A DNA stretch of 64,000 bases from Holtermannia corniformis. Taxonomy: Eukaryota; Basidiomycota; Tremellomycetes; Holtermanniales. The stretch spans positions 355,655 to 419,654 of the forward strand of contig BCIJ01000003.1 in NCBI GenBank assembly GCA_001599935.1. Reading direction: 5' to 3'. The notes beneath the pieces are model-generated. The model worked only from the letters and a program-made list of their open reading frames with translations. It was not told where the DNA came from and made no database searches. Shown here piece by piece: positions 24,901-43,210 of the stretch. The translations under genes were made by a program, and so were the position numbers. The first letter of the stretch is position 1, and each line of letters opens with the position of its first letter.

Positions 24901-25066
24901 TGCTACTGCACCCCAACCAGTCCACTTGCAAGTCACGCTCCCGCCTGCCCCGGGCTCGACGATTCGACGCAGTGTCTGGACGACGGCTCGAAACCTGTTT
25001 GGCGGCACGACTGAACCGCAACCGACTCCCCCGCCGCCACCGCCACCGGGGCGCTCACCCTGGTGA
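21985..25066 (+). CDS. MUB1: MYND zinc finger protein, Mub1/SamB family
   Basis: Three exons, 21985-22063, 22193-24596 and 24640-25066, give 969 residues. The N-terminal block is characteristic of Mub1/SamB: MRESNYTFPSQNRATVSITS, then SLYDRRALDTNAPLPILNNL across the first intron, then YPRIREILTLDGGLERLLDI. An armadillo-like segment (LRHILAFQCVVNIGVRGTED) follows. A long disordered acidic middle leads to the MYND finger CANMTCGNWE...FAKCRRCRKAKYCSKECQ..AW..GHRFWC with all eight ligands visible. The tail carries a histidine run (eight His, then RHHRQR) and ends in a proline tract. Family knowledge: yeast Mub1 pairs with the E3 Ubr2 to ubiquitylate Rpn4; Aspergillus SamB affects septation and morphogenesis. 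The first intron (129 nt) is open in frame and could be mistaken for coding sequence. Confidence 0.93.
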
Positions 25067-25362
25067 ACGACTGCACGACTGTACGTTTCCACTTTGCATT
25101 CGCATCCACCATAGCATTCTCTGTTTCGCACATTCTCGCCCGTAGCCATGTACCGTGTGATGCATCGTTTGACTTTGTTGGAGCACGTGACGTTGATTCC
25201 CGAGCGCGGTACATCCGTCTCGTCGTCTGTTGGCCGCCGTGTTGCGTCTGCGCGCTCGCCAGCGGCCGCGAGCGCGAGCGGCATCTCCATGTCGTTACGT
25301 TGATCCATCGTATAAAGTCACGGCTCGTCCAGGCGCGCCCACGGTCAGTGCTGACGGCGACC

Positions 25363-27368
25363 ATGGCTGTCCCGCGTATCGCCCTTTGTGCGCTACAGGC
25401 TACAACCAGAGCCTCCTCTCGGACTCTGGTATCGTACTCGCGCGCGTCGTCAAGATCGCACAGCAAGACGCGCTATCTGCCTTTTGCCACCCTAGCCGGC
25501 GCCGCCGCAATCTCGATCCCATCCGCCATCGTGTATGCCGACTCGCTCGCGACCGACATGGCCGTCGAGCCGTCCATCCAGCGGCTACCGGCGACAGCGC
25601 TCTTGCGCTCCTACCTCGTCTACACGTTGTGTTCCTTTTCCTTTATTGTCGACCACTCTTCGGCCCTCCTCAAGTTGTTTACAACCTCGTCGATCCCCGG
25701 CCTGGCCCCGCTCGCCGAGTTGGCCGTGCGCCATACGTTCTTTGCTCAGTTTTGCGGCGGGGAAGATGCGCAGGACTGTATCAAAGTCATGAGGGCGCTC
25801 CGGGACGAGGGCAAGGCGTGCTTGTTGAGCTATAGCGTCGAGGCGGACGAGGACGAGGTGATGGGCGATGTGGATGCGCATGGCGAAAAGGCCGAGCTGA
25901 TGGCCAAGCACCATTTGGAAGAGTACTTTCGAGCCGTCGAGGCTTTGGGTGACTTTGAGGACGAGACGATGCGCATGACAGGCCATCGGGCGGGGACGTG
26001 GGTCGCGGTCAAGCTCGTGCGTGGGGGTTTGACAAGCACTCGCTGATCGGTTGCATAGACCGGTCTCGTCCCGTCTCCTTCGCTGCTCTACCGGGCTTCA
26101 GTTACACTGCAGCGCCTACGCCCTTTACAGTTGTCCAACGCTCCGTCCTCTCCTGCTTCAGGACCTGCCCTGCCAATCCCCTACCCCGGAACATGCGGCT
26201 CGGGTGATGCTCAAGTCATCAACTCGGCGCACCCGGAAAACGACGCGGCGTTGATCGCGCTCAAGGGCGGGATCATCGGTGATGGCGTGCTGCCGTCTGA
26301 AGACGGGATCCGTAGCGGCGATCTGGCAAGACTCAAGGTCTTGCTGGATGATGTGCGGCGACTGATCAAGCGCGCCAAAGAGCGAAAGTGCGTCTACTCG
26401 GAGTCGTCGAGTCGAGCTGACCGGCCAGTGTGACGATTGTGTTGGACGCCGAACACTCGTGGTACCAGCCTGCAATCGACGTGTACACCATGATCCTCGC
26501 GCAAGAGTTCAACCAGATCAAGCCGGCAACGATCCGGGAACGCCTGAGATCGACTGGCGCGCACCCAGATGCTCGTCCGGTGGTCTAGTCAGTACACGGC
26601 GGTATCCCACGCCCAGGGCTGACCGTCGCAGCGGCACCCACCAAGCCTACCTGGCCCGCCAACCGGGTCACCTCGCCGCCCAGCTACAGCACGCGGCCGA
26701 GAACAACTACATTCTTGGTGTCAAGCTCGTCCGTGGCGCATACCACGAGCAAGAGCAGCGCAAGTGGCAGGAGGAGAAGCGTGCCGGTCGTGGTCCGATC
26801 TGGCCGACGTGCGTTGTCGACTATTTGAAGTAGATACTGACGGCGCCCGCAGCAAGGACGCAACGGATGCAGCGTACAACAGCTCGCTCAAGACGATCAT
26901 TTCGCACCTGGCGACCGAGCTCAACTCGACGACGCCCAAGCAAAGCGTGGCCGTGCTGTTTGGCACGCACAACAAGCCGTCTTGTGAGCTTGCCCTGAGC
27001 CAGCTCGTCGAGACTGGCTTGGCCAAGGCCATCCCTGGTACCGACGGCAAGCTGCGCGTCAAGGATGGTGTGCGTGGCCGGGTGCTGTTTGGCCAGCTCT
27101 ATGGTGTGTACCGGGATCACGCAACCCAGCGCTGACGGATCCAGGCATGTCGGACGAGTTGACAGACCATGTGGCCGAGCGGTTCGAGCCCAACGGGGAG
27201 CCGATGGCACTCAAGTATGTGGCTTATGGTGGGCTTCGCGACGTCCTGCCCTACCTTGGCCGCCGTGCGATTGAGAACAAGGCGATCCTGAGCGGCGAGG
27301 GCGGTGCCAAGGCTGAAAAGGACCGCATCTGGCGCGAGCTCCAGCGCCGGTGGTTCACCTGGGCTTGA
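25363..27368 (+). CDS. PUT1: Mitochondrial proline dehydrogenase
   Basis: Six exons with five introns of 41-44 nt give 597 residues. The N terminus MAVPRIALCALQATTRASSR is basic and Ser/Thr-rich, as expected of a mitochondrial presequence. The FAD-binding PRODH barrel follows: ALRDEGKACLLSYSVEAD, HRAGTWVAVKL, NVTIVLDAEHSWYQPAIDVY (crossing an intron), GTHQAYLARQPGHLA, YILGVKLVRGAYHEQE, VAVLFGTHNKPS and GQLYGMSDELTDHVAERF. The YVAYGGLRDVLPYLGRRAIE block is the expected C-terminal substrate and FAD motif. The enzyme oxidises proline to pyrroline-5-carboxylate, the first step of proline catabolism. It starts about 300 bp after the MYND gene on the same strand. Confidence 0.95.
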
Positions 27369-28331
27369 TCGTGTCGTGTTGGGTTTCGAGTTTGCAGCAT
27401 GTATACCACCTTGTACAGTCGTCGACCGTGATCCGTCGGGTGATCGACTCGCTTGTTGCCGTCTTATCTCTTGGACCCCGGGCACTCGCCCTCCGCCCCG
27501 CCGACAGGAACGCAGGAGATTTATCGATGAAATCCGTGACGACCGTCTGCAACCAATCAGAAGCTGTGCAACCCTTTGCCGGTTTGTACCAAGCTGCGAG
27601 TCAGCAGCTGAGCAGACTGGCAACGCGATCAGCCTTTGCGACTGTGCTGATTAGATCCGCACGGTCAACGTCAGCTGCTGTAGCGTCGACGTCGTGAGCG
27701 GGACAAGGACCGACAGAGCGAGCGTCGATTGACTGGCCGGGTAGTGGGCACGCGCGCGGCAAGCCAGTGGGCGTGATTGAATCCAGGCAGCGAGCCGGGA
27801 GCGCGAGCTGCGTCGTCTGCGTCAGTGTCCGAGGACGAGGACGTGAGCAAACGAGCACGAGAGCGTCAAGAGACGACGGGTGGAGCGACCAATCAACCAG
27901 TGGCCAACGAGCCAACAAGAAGCACGCGCGGTTTCCCTGAGACCCTACGGCGGTCGAGATAGCACCCAGCGGTGGGACGGACGACGGCGACTGCTCGGCG
28001 GCGTCAGTAGACGTCTAGACTGCACTGCACACTCGAGTCGAGCGCACCGCAGCAACTGCGACGGGCGACTGCAACCGTCAGCTGCCGGACCAAACAAGGC
28101 TCGTGCGCAAACTTAAAGCCCGATCCCTCGTCGAGCCCGGCCCGCCTGTCACTCGACATTGTCGTACAGCACCCAGCACTACTGTCACTGTCCAACACTG
28201 CTTGCCCACGACAAGACGCTAGGCGGAACATTGCCGCGTTGATCGAGACGCGTAACCGACCGCGACGAGCGCCATCCACTCCGTTATCATCTCCAGTGGC
28301 GACGGCGGCCTCGACCCCTCTCACTGATTCC
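27369..28331. other. Long upstream region of the SR-protein kinase gene
   Basis: This gap of 963 bp contains only short overlapping open frames with no recognisable product. It probably holds the terminator of the proline dehydrogenase gene and a long promoter or leader for the kinase gene. No tRNA, repeat or strong TATA element was seen. Confidence 0.45.
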
Positions 28332-30738
<2,407 letters not shown>

Positions 30739-30939
30739 AGGGAGGGCGTGGTGCCGGGAGACGTGCTGGCTGGACGTGGCTTGCTATCCAAAGGGCTTAT
30801 ACTTGTGAACAAAGACGGGATGCATGCGATAGATGACCATGGTCAATGGCCGTGACGTGGAGTGCGGCGGTGAGGACGGCGACGACGGCGGCGACGACGA
30901 CGACGGCTATAGCGAGAGTCAAGCAGACACAGGATCGCC

Positions 30940-33845
30940 ATGTCGGACGAGCGCAGCACTGGCGATGCGGCGGAATCGCACACGCCCATGCCAGGAGCGA
31001 TGCCGCCAGCGCCAGGATCAGCAACACCAGGCAGCACCGCAGCACCGGCCAGTGCTCCTGCTGCCCCTCCTCGCCCAGGCCTACCGCCTGGAGCCTTGGT
31101 CGGCCTCGCAGGCCAACAACCTCCCCCGCCCCGAGCTTCCCTGAGCTCGATGCTGCTGATGACGACCATGTTCTTCTTCATGAGCGGTGGGAACGCACCG
31201 GCGATGAATGGCATCCAAGTGAACGAGGACGGCCAGTTTGTGCCCAGAGTGTCCGAGCTCGATCTCGAACGGTCAAGGGTGGACGAGTGGTTGGCTTGGA
31301 GCAATGGCAGTGCTGTAGCGACAAACTGGACAGAGGTCGGTTCCATCGTCTCGACCGACGGCCAAGCTGCTCACTTTGCTGTAGCCGGCTGCACCGATCC
31401 CAGACGCTGTCAGCTTGATCCCTCACCATCTGCTGCATGCGCCCTCGACTAGTTCGTTCAACGAGTACCCATCGAACATTACAGGCTTCTTCCGCAATGC
31501 GCGCTTGCACCCTCTCAACCTGTCATCGCCCTCGTCATCACCCTCAAGCAAGCACTTTTTTCGTCACCTGGACCCACACCACCTCGCGCACGGTTGGAAC
31601 AATGTGACCCGTCTCTCGGCCCCGTCCAACGGCAGCGAGGCGCCAGAATGGGACTGGTCGGATTCTCAGACGTGGAACGTGAATATCAACGAGCGCGAGA
31701 TTCAAGCCTTTGATGCGTCTGGCCGGGAATCGCACGAGCCAGAGCTCGTCGACGTGTTTGCGGACTGGAACTGGGTTCGCGTGAGTCGACTCTGCGACGA
31801 TGGGCTGGGGCTGATCGGGATAGGGCACTTGGACGCTGTCGACAGGCGAGGCGAGCTCGGGTCGGACGATCGACTACAGGTTTCGCGGGCTGCACTATAA
31901 ACCGAACGGGACGTACACCATGTTTGGGATCCCTGATGGGTCCGTACAGTGCATCGTGGGCGTGATCTGCGCTCACGTTTGGATAGGCTGCGTCTTGACA
32001 TTCGCTCGATCCCGCGGCTGTTTCCTCCACAACACCACAACATCACCAGCTTGATCGTCCTGAACAAGATGAAGCTCAAGATCCAGGATCTTGAAGACTC
32101 GCTCACTTTCACCGAGCCACAGACGGACGGTCAGTTCTGGTCACGACGTGTGACCATGCCTGACGGGTGCAGACCCGTTCCCCAAGTCTAAATGCCCGAT
32201 CGTTGCGCACCTACGCTTACCGCCTCTGCCGGCGTATTACTCTGCCGCCGAGCTCGAACAGTACGAGGCAGAAATGCGCAAGCCGACGGGGATCCTCGGC
32301 AGTCTGCGTCCGCCTCCACCCTACTGGGGCGAGGGCTTTGGCGGGATCCTGCTCGCTGAAGAATGTGGCTGGGCGATGGGCATCGACGGTGGCCACGGGA
32401 CCAAGATTGACCATTTCTGGAGTGACTCGATCATGTGTATGTTTGGCGTAGGCACGGGGGTTGGCTAATCACGTACAGTCACTGCGTTTGCGACCGTATC
32501 CCAGCTCGTCATCTTGTTCCTGCTTGTGCACCAGATGGAGGCGACGCGGACGCCGTCGAGCTTGGCCAAAGTCTCGCTCTGGACGATTGTCATCATGGGC
32601 GTTTCCGATTCCTGGCTGTTCTCGGCGGTAGGTGGCCGGTCGCTCGATCGATCAGAGCTAAGTGGCGTACAGTATGTGGTCGTGGGTGCCATGTCGCACA
32701 ACAAGACGTCTTTACCATTCATCCTGCCGGGATTTCTGTGCTTGTGCTCGGCTATCGTCTTTGGTCCGGTGAGGGATCAGTCGGTGGTGTGACAGGATTG
32801 ACGCCTGCCGTAGCGTTACGCGGTTCAGCTGCACCGTATCCAGGCGCCAGAGCGCTCGTCACCGCCTGTCACTGCCCGTCCCGCACCTGCAGCTCCAACC
32901 ACAGTCGCTACCACTGGCGCACCTGCATCAGTCACACCCCCCGCTGTCCCAGCACCCGCCCCCGAATCCCCCTTTAGCAACCCTACAAACCACCCGCTGA
33001 TCCGGCGGCTGCTCATCATCCTCATCATCCTCGTCTTCTTCCAGATTGCGTTCAACCCCGACGTGATCCCGTTTTTTCTACCGTGTCTGTACTCGTTCTG
33101 GGTGCCGCAGATCTGGCGGAATGCACGCAGAGGAAGTAGCCGTGGGCTCGAGTGGCGGTTCATCATTGGGACTTCGATCGCGAGGGTTGCGTTGCCAGTC
33201 TGTGAGTGCTGAGGATCCGCGCTTGAGCATTGCTGAAGTGCGGGTAGATGCGTTTGCGTACGCGGACAATGTCTTGTTTGTTGATCGTTCAGGTCGGTCC
33301 GTTGGACCGAGTCGGATAGGCGCTGATCGGTCCATAGACTGGGTCTGGCTGCTCGTTGCATGGGTCTGGTTCCAAGTGCTCATCCTGGTCGCCCAGGATC
33401 GGTTCGGTCCCGCTTTCTTGTGAGTCTTGCTGCGGCCGAATGCGCCTGCTGACGACGCGCACAGCCTGCCGAAGAGTGCAAGTAGATACAACATGGTCCC
33501 GCTCGACGCTGACAAGCCGCAGCTCGCGCCGGCCGACGCATACGACTACCACCAACTGATCCCCGTGCCCGACGCCGAGAACGCAGCGCAAGACTTTGGA
33601 TCGTGTTCGATCTGCATGGAGGACATTGTCGTGCACCCGCCCGCGCCCGGTCCCGAAGCGGCACTGGTAGGTCTCAACGCTCGACAAGAGTATGCGCTCG
33701 CGCCGTGCCACCATCTGTTTCATACAAACTGCCTGGCGCAGTGGATGGCCGTCAAGGTGTGTCCTCTACATCGGCGCTGTGAGCATGCTGATGATCGTGA
33801 CAGAACATATGCCCTCTGTGTAAGCGGAGCCTGCCGCCGCTGTAG
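30940..33845 (+). CDS. TUL1: Transmembrane RING E3 ubiquitin ligase Tul1/Dsc1
   Basis: The ATG at 30940 opens a Pro/Ala-rich N terminus and a membrane segment (LSSMLLMTTMFFFMS). The lumenal domain has the Tul1-type blocks WNVNINEREIQ, IDYRFRGLHYKPNGTYTMFG and ILLAEECGWAMGI. Several membrane helices follow (AFATVSQLVILFLLVHQME, SLWTIVIMGVSDSWLFS, SLPFILPGFLCLCSAIVFGP, LLIILIILVFFQIAF, WVWLLVAWVWFQVLILVAQ). The C terminus is a RING-H2 domain: CSICMEDIV, ALAPCHHLFHTNCLAQWM, then NICPLCKRSLPPL after the last intron, ending at the TAG at 33845. Tul1/Dsc1 is the ligase of the Golgi/endosome Dsc complex, used for membrane protein quality control and SREBP activation in fission yeast. About ten introns are present and not all borders were fixed. 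Confidence 0.9.
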
Positions 33846-33989
33846 ACTGTGCGCGCGAGGACAGCTTGTACACTAGATGACCATGTATCACCCGTCGTGC
33901 GCTTGGATCGATCGACGAGTTGCACCTGCGGAACCTTTTCTCACTTCAACTTGGATCCGATCGTCTTGACCACTGTCACTGTACTCAGC

Positions 33990-36900
33990 ATGGTCAAGCC
34001 GGGAAAGTCGTCTGCTTCCTCGAACACTCGCAAAAAGCATGCAGCGAAAAAGACTGGCGGCCAGGACGGTGACGACGGCGCAGGGCAGCCGGTCAAACCA
34101 AAGCAGCCAAAGCAGCGAGGGCAAAAGGAGCCCAAGCTGTCCAAAGCTCAGCGCAAGGCTCTGCCCAAGGTCAAGCAGTACATCCCACCCCCAAAGCCTC
34201 CTGCTCCTCCTATTCCAGACCCGCTAGACAGCCAGGGACTGGGTCGGACGCTGCCGCCGGAACTTGTCGTCGTCTTGCGGCGCCTGGGCAAGAAGGATGA
34301 GGTCACGAGGCGCAAGGGGATCGAAGAGTTGAGAGAGGGCTGGGTCGAGCCGGTACTGCGCGCTCAGGGGACGGCGCTCGAGGATGATCCAGACATGCTG
34401 GAAAACGAGCTCAGGGAGGAAGCGTTGATCAATGCTCTGCCAGTCTGGGTACGTTTCGTGCTGGGCAGTGGCGTCCACTGACGAACCGCAGCTACACAAC
34501 GTATCGGTACTACTGCAGTCTGCTGCCCATCGAGCTCCGAGCCTGGCACTGCACTCTCTTATCCTCGGCATTCCATCATGCTTGTCTGCCGTGCTCAACA
34601 CGCTCGAGCTCGGTCTGCTTCCCAGCACTCAGCATCGCGACCTGATCGGCTCTTGGCTCGTCGCTTCGCTCGAAGAGGGTCGTCGACCCGGTCCAAGCGG
34701 TGCCGGTCTGCGGAAATGGGACGAGATCATTTACTTTTCGCCTTTGTCAGCCGCCGATGGGTCACCGGCACCGACGCCAGAGGCGATACCAAACAAGCTA
34801 GACTTGACCCCAAATCTGCCTGCACTGGTCGAATACCTCTCTTCGGCTATCTTGACTCCTGCCGAATTGCACGCCGACATCCATCCCGAACCCGTCGCCT
34901 CGTCCGTCAACACTCCGATCACCAACTCGCCTGCTCCGTCTGCACGTGTTCTGGCCAAAGCTCTCAAGCAGCAAAGTCGACCAAGTGCGATCGCTGTGCC
35001 GACTCTGGCCAGTCAGACGTCTGAAGACGCAGGCGAAAGCGATGGCCTGAAGGATGCCGAGCGCTGGGGCCGGTACCGATTCGCTGGGCTGCAGGGCTTG
35101 TCGTGGCTCTTCCAGCACTTGCCCTCGACGACAGCGCAATCTATCCCCGATGCACTCCTCGGCCTCATCAGAACACCGCTCCTCTGGACTTGCCTGTCAT
35201 CGGCGCTGACATCGACACTACTGCCTACGCCTGTAGAGAGCGAACCGGCGCCTGTACCCATCGGATATGAGCAGCCAGGGATCCGTAGAGCAGGCTATGC
35301 CCTGCTATCCGTCTTGGTCGACAAGTACCCGGATCTAGTGGCACAAGCCGACGTGCTGGATATCCTGAGTCGGGCAGTGCTCGGTAGCGCTTGGGTCGAG
35401 AGAGAGGGGGCAGTCTGGGAAGCTGCGGGTCAAAGCATTATCGTCTTCCTTGCCAGTGGGTGTTGACTATGGCTGAGTGATTGCAGCTGACGTGCAGAGT
35501 ACAAAAGCTGTTGGGAGATTGTATCGCAAACTGCTGTCCCTGCCAAGGCGACAGGGCAGGAGCCAGACGACGACGACGACGACGAATCTTCGTCAGAAGA
35601 CGAGGGCGCTGAACAACCTGCAAACCCAGACTCTGCAGACGCCGCGATCCCATCCTCGACAGTATACAACGACTTCTTGGCATTTCTTGCTAATATCTGC
35701 CCGCTCCATCCCCACGTCATCTATCCCCTGCTACTTGTCATCATCTCGACACTACCGCCCTCGTTGCTAACCTTGGACTCGGACCAGTCAGAGACGGTCG
35801 TCGCCAACCTGTTCAGCCATCTGTGGTCACCTGCCGATGCGCGCGTGCTTTCGACGCACGTCTTGCCTGGGCCAAACAGCCTCTCGGCTCTGCAGACGTT
35901 CCTCCAGGCAGCAGTCGAGACTATTGCCTACCTCGCCGCAAAGTCATGGCGTAGCGAGGGCACACAAGGCAAAGTAACGGCAAAGTATATCGTTGACGAG
36001 GAGCTCGGACGCAAGGCGTGGCTCGATGGCGTGCTGGCCAACGGCAGCAGGCCTAGCGCACGCCGCGCAGGCAAAGGCCGACAAGTCAAGGCTGAAACCG
36101 AGGCGATCATCTTTGGCAAGAGTCTTGCGCGCGTCGCGGCCGTCGACCGTGGTCTGATCACATCGATTTTACCGCACATCAAGACCAGTACTGTTGAAGC
36201 TGCGTTCCCGGCGACTGAGAATGAACGTTCAATCCTCACTAGGGTTATTGGCATTGCGGACGCTCTGCAAACCACGAACGCCAGCGACTCTGAAGTCCAG
36301 GCTACGACCGAGGCAATGTTGATTGATGTCGCTGGGCGCGCCATCTTGGAAGCCCAGGATGCGACCACCGACCAGCTCCAAGGTGCAGCCAGCGATCGCC
36401 ATGCCGAAGTCTGGCATTTCCTCACCGACTTTGTCAAGCAGCACCCAACGTATCTCCGAGACGACCAATTGCGCTCGATAGCCGATCTTCTGCAAGCCCG
36501 GGCGCCCTCAATGCTCTCGCAACTGTCGCCGTCGCAGGCAGCCGACGTATTCCTCACCTACGCTACGTTACCTGAGAATGGTACAGAGCGAAGTCGTATC
36601 GCCGCCACGTTGACGTCTGCCCTCTCGCCATCGTCCAACTTGGCGAAAGCTAATCGTCACGAAATCGTTCAAGCCGTGCTTGCGCGCGTCGAGCATGGTT
36701 TGTTTGAAGACGGCTGGCTGGACGATACCGCTATGGACGCTGTCGAGGGAGCCTTGCACGGTGACGCCAAGTCTGCAGATGTCGTACAGAGTATCCTAAC
36801 GGCTCCGGGTACGTGCTTCGAAAATCATGTCGCTTTGCTGACGGACGTGCAGGTCAATCCGTGTCTACCGGGACACTGCAGGGCATGCTAGCGCTGGCGA

Positions 36901-39900
36901 CAACGTCTGTGTACACGTTGACCGAGGAGCTGCTGTGCCCTTCGAATGCCAACGACAAGGACACGACCAACACTCGACTTGGGTCCGCTCTTCGGATCCT
37001 CAAACTGTACGCGGACACCGATTTCAGTCAGCTCCTGTTGTCGTTGCATGCGCAGGCGTTGGTAGCCGTGCACCATCTTGTCCATCTGCTACCAGACTCT
37101 GTCGAGACGTGTGCAAAAGAGATTTGGAGGATGGTTGCGCAGCAATCGGCAGACGCAATCTCAAACCTCCAAAAGCATGTGCTGGATAGCCTCGCGAGCC
37201 ATCTGGCGGACACTGCTTGTATTTTGAGGTGAGCAATTTGCAACCATTGGGCGAGGCGCTCACCTGCTGTGCCAGCCCAGCTGCAATCCTACGAGCAGCG
37301 AGCCAACCTGCCATTGTCGAACGCCGCCTTTCGGCTGCCGCACTGCCGGGGCGACTACTGCCAAGCGGGACAGACCTTGCGCAACGAATCGATAGCTTTG
37401 CGACAAACTCGCCCAACAGCACTCTACCAATCCTAGACAGCCTTGTTCCCTACGACGCTGGCGAGACGGCAGTGGCGCCGGGCTACGACGCGGCAGGTCG
37501 ATCATCCCTTGCCCGGCAAGTCGAGGCGTTGATCGCACTCTTCTATCTCGACCGCTCCATCGCACAGGACGCACAGTATCTGCTTGTCGCGCTCGCCTTT
37601 GCCGTCTTTGCTTCAGACGAGCTGGCGGTCGCCAAGGCGTCGCGGGGGGTGTTTGGTCCCAACACCACTGTCGAATACCTCGAGCGCATTACCCAGGACG
37701 TCAAGCAAGTCTCATCCTACGTGCTCTCGTCGAGCGCTGCCGATCTACCGGCATCGTGGCACAAGGCCACCATCGAAGCCGTGAAGAAGGGCGCTGTGGG
37801 ACCAGGCGACCTCTTGCAAATTGTGCTTCACCAGCTGTTTGTGAAATCTACCGACGTCGGCAGCGACGTTTATCCTCGCGTCTTTCGTGATGTCTTGGCG
37901 GGACTGATCCGGGCTGGTAGCGCTACCGAGACGGAAGGCGAAGCTTGGCTCGCCTTTGGCATGAGCCTGGCTGAGAAACGTGAGACCTCGATCGTAGCTT
38001 GGGTGTCATTTGCTGACGACCGCTGCAGAGCCTTCGATTGCCATCGCCATTGTCCTCGCTGTCAAGGATCTCATTTTGGATAGCAAGGCATTCGACGTTG
38101 CCCAGAACAGGCTTGCCAGCACACTGACCGGTGTGCCACTGAAGGAGGCCAACACTCAAGGAGTCACCTATCTGCGTCTGCTTGCTGCTTCGGCGCCACC
38201 GCCGGGCGCTGCATCGACATTTATTCCCCAGCAACGAGCCATGTTTGTCATGCGTCATGTTGCCGGCTGGCTCACGGACGAGAGCGACGACGCCGACGAC
38301 TTGGCAGAAGAGGTCGAGGCGCGCATCGCAGAGGTGTATACTTCCCTCGCGCCGATCGTGCAGGATATCCCGGGCGCACACTGGGACTCCGTCTTTGACT
38401 TGATCGAGAGTAGCTTGGAGGTACGCCGCCTGTGATTACGCTATGATCTGCTCACGCATTGCAGGCGGCATCACTGGCCGACGAATCGACATACGGTCTC
38501 CTGTACCGGGCACTGATGTTGCTATCCGAGGTCAAAGATCTCTGCCTCACCAACAAAGTACTACGCGCAGCGTGGACGGGCAAGGACGCTCAATTGAAGC
38601 TGGTTTTGAAGTTGTTCCTCGCGTGCCCGAGCGGTACGGTCACTGGTAGCTAATTCAGATTGACGCTGACGCTACGCTAGAACGTACCTCCCGTTCGCTG
38701 CCGCTGGAGATGATCCAGGAGAAGATTGTGGATCTGCTACGAGGTGTCGAGCCAGCAGTGGTTGCATCCGCCGACTACACGCAGGTTCGTCGGTGCGGTG
38801 ATCTCTGAAGCCAGTCACTGATGACCCGATGCAGCTCTCGTCGCTTCTCCGGACCAGCCCGCTGCCCATACAACGAGCAGCCTACAGCCTCTTGCGCGAC
38901 TTGACGATTCGCCGCACAGGACAGCTCGTGCTGGACGTCGAAGCGTCTGTCGCCGAAGCAGAGGACGGCCAGGCCAACAAGCATACGATCGAGCTCGCGC
39001 CCGAGGTCGTCGAGGTCGTGAGGCAGGGCAAGGGGGTTGCTTGGTCTGATGTCGCGTCGCACGACGGCGCCCACTTGGTGATTCTTGGACAACTGCTTGC
39101 GTGGATGACCCTCTTCGACCACTTTGAGGACGCGGTGAGTAGCTGAGGGATTCACGGGTGCGCCGCTCATCCAGTACCAGTCGAATACGCTCCGTGGGGC
39201 CTACCTCGATCAGATCCGAAACGACGGGCTGGTTGAGCAAGGCTTGCTACCGTTGCTGTTTGACATGCTCGGTGTATCCGAAGTTGGCGCGTGGAACTTT
39301 GCAGCGAGCAACTATGCCGTGGACGAGTTCTATGTTGACTGTGAGTGCACCCTCAACCTCTCGGGGCGAACTGATCAGTCCAGTGCTCGACATTACGGAG
39401 CTTGCCGACCTGACTCCTCTGGCCGCGCATGTCTTTTACCGCTCCTTGACATCGACCCCGTCAATCGTGCGCTCGTACTTTGAAGCTTGTAAGGATCGAC
39501 AACTCTCACTCTCCCTGCTCAACTTTACGTCCCGCCACTTTTCACCCGTCATCATCCACCACGAGTTTGCTGCGCTCAAAGTCCCGGCCGCGATCGCACA
39601 GCTCGCAGAGGAGGGTCTCAACGTCAAGGTCGTCACTGGCGGTGGCGCTAGCGGTGTTGGGTCGGCCGAGGCTGTCGCGAGCTACGAGATTGACGAGCAG
39701 CCGATGGAAATTGGGATCCGGTTGCCGAGTGACTTTCCGCTTCGAGGTGTCGAGGTCCGCGACTTGCGGAGAGTCGGCGTGCCAGAGAACAAGTGGCGAG
39801 GGTGGTTGATGGGAGTGCAGCAGCTGATCACCTCGCGGGTGAGTGTGCGCATTACAAAGGTTTGGATGCCGACGATGCGCAGAACGGCCTGATGCTGGAG

Positions 39901-40158
39901 GCATTGACTGTCTTTAAGAAGAATGTTGCGCTACACTTTGACGGAGTCGTGGAGTGTGCGATTGTGTGTATCTGCGCAATAGTCGCACAGGGTGGTACTG
40001 ACCCTCGACAGTGCTACAGCATCATCTCGCTCACCGATCGCACGTTGCCCACCAAGCCGTGCCGGACGTGCAAGAACCGGTTCCACTCGAGCTGCTTGTT
40101 CAAGTGGTTCAACTCGTCGCATTCGTCGAGCTGCCCAATGTGCCGCAGCCTGTTCTGA
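33990..40158 (+). CDS. LTN1: Listerin, ribosome quality-control E3 ubiquitin ligase
   Basis: The ATG at 33990 starts MVKPGKSSASSNTRKKHAAK, a basic leader. The conserved N-terminal segment follows (LDSQGLGRTLPPELVVVLRR, LGKKDEVTRRKGIEELR). A very long helical HEAT/ARM-type region fills about 5 kb over many exons. An RWD-like region near 39700 (EIGIRLPSDFPLRGVEV, NKWRGWLMGVQQLITSR) precedes the C-terminal RING: ECAICYSIISLTDRTLPTKP across the last intron, then CRTCKNRFHSSCLFKWFNSS and CPMCRSLF. This RING is diagnostic for Ltn1, which ubiquitylates nascent chains stalled on 60S ribosomes as part of the RQC complex. The length (roughly 1,850 residues) is normal for the family. Confidence 0.93.
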
Positions 40159-40307
40159 TGTATAGACAGCAAGGCGCGATTGTATCCATAGCCAGCCAAT
40201 GCATAGCATGAATCTCGCCATGGCCGCTGGCAAACTGCCACCCTCACTTTACACAATCCACCGTGGTCCAAGTGTTGGTGCGGCGCAAAGAGCAAGTCTC
40301 TGGCGCA

Positions 40308-42650
<2,343 letters not shown>

Positions 42651-43210
42651 GCGCCAGGCGGGAGCGAGTGCGCAACGCGACAAGCAGTGTTGCTGGCCAT
42701 CTGAAGCACGCTGCAGGGGATCAGGGATCAGGGGCTTGACAAAGCCGGCAGAATACAGTCCATATACATATTCACATCGATGACACACAATGTGGCTTGG
42801 CACATACATAGCGCCTTGCCCGGTATACATGTCACACAGGAAGCAACGAAGCGAAGAGAAGCTCGAGCTTAATCAACTCAGTTGTCGACTCTGCTGATCA
42901 GTGTACTTCCACGCATGGATCTTGCCCGCTCGGAGAGTATTGAGACGGTTCGGCTACTTTACAAGCACAGGCACCAGTTGGGATCCGCCGTGTTGTGCGG
43001 AAAGACATTCGCTTGGCAGCGGGGCGTCAACGCGTTCAGTCAGAAACTCGACATTGCCATCCCCGAGCAGCTGACCTTGCCCTGCCGCATGAGACACGGT
43101 TGAGCACCTGACATCCCCACTGGGTTTGCCACCGGATCTCACAGTTGCCGGCGCACGAAACAAGTATAGAGCACGTCCGCTCACTCGACTAGAACTGCAT
43201 ACTGGCAAAG
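42651..43210. other. Intergenic region, no gene recognised
   Basis: This 560-bp gap between two plus-strand genes contains only short frames without a recognisable product. It includes an AT-richer stretch near 42760-42830 that may mark the SRP54 3' end. Confidence 0.45.
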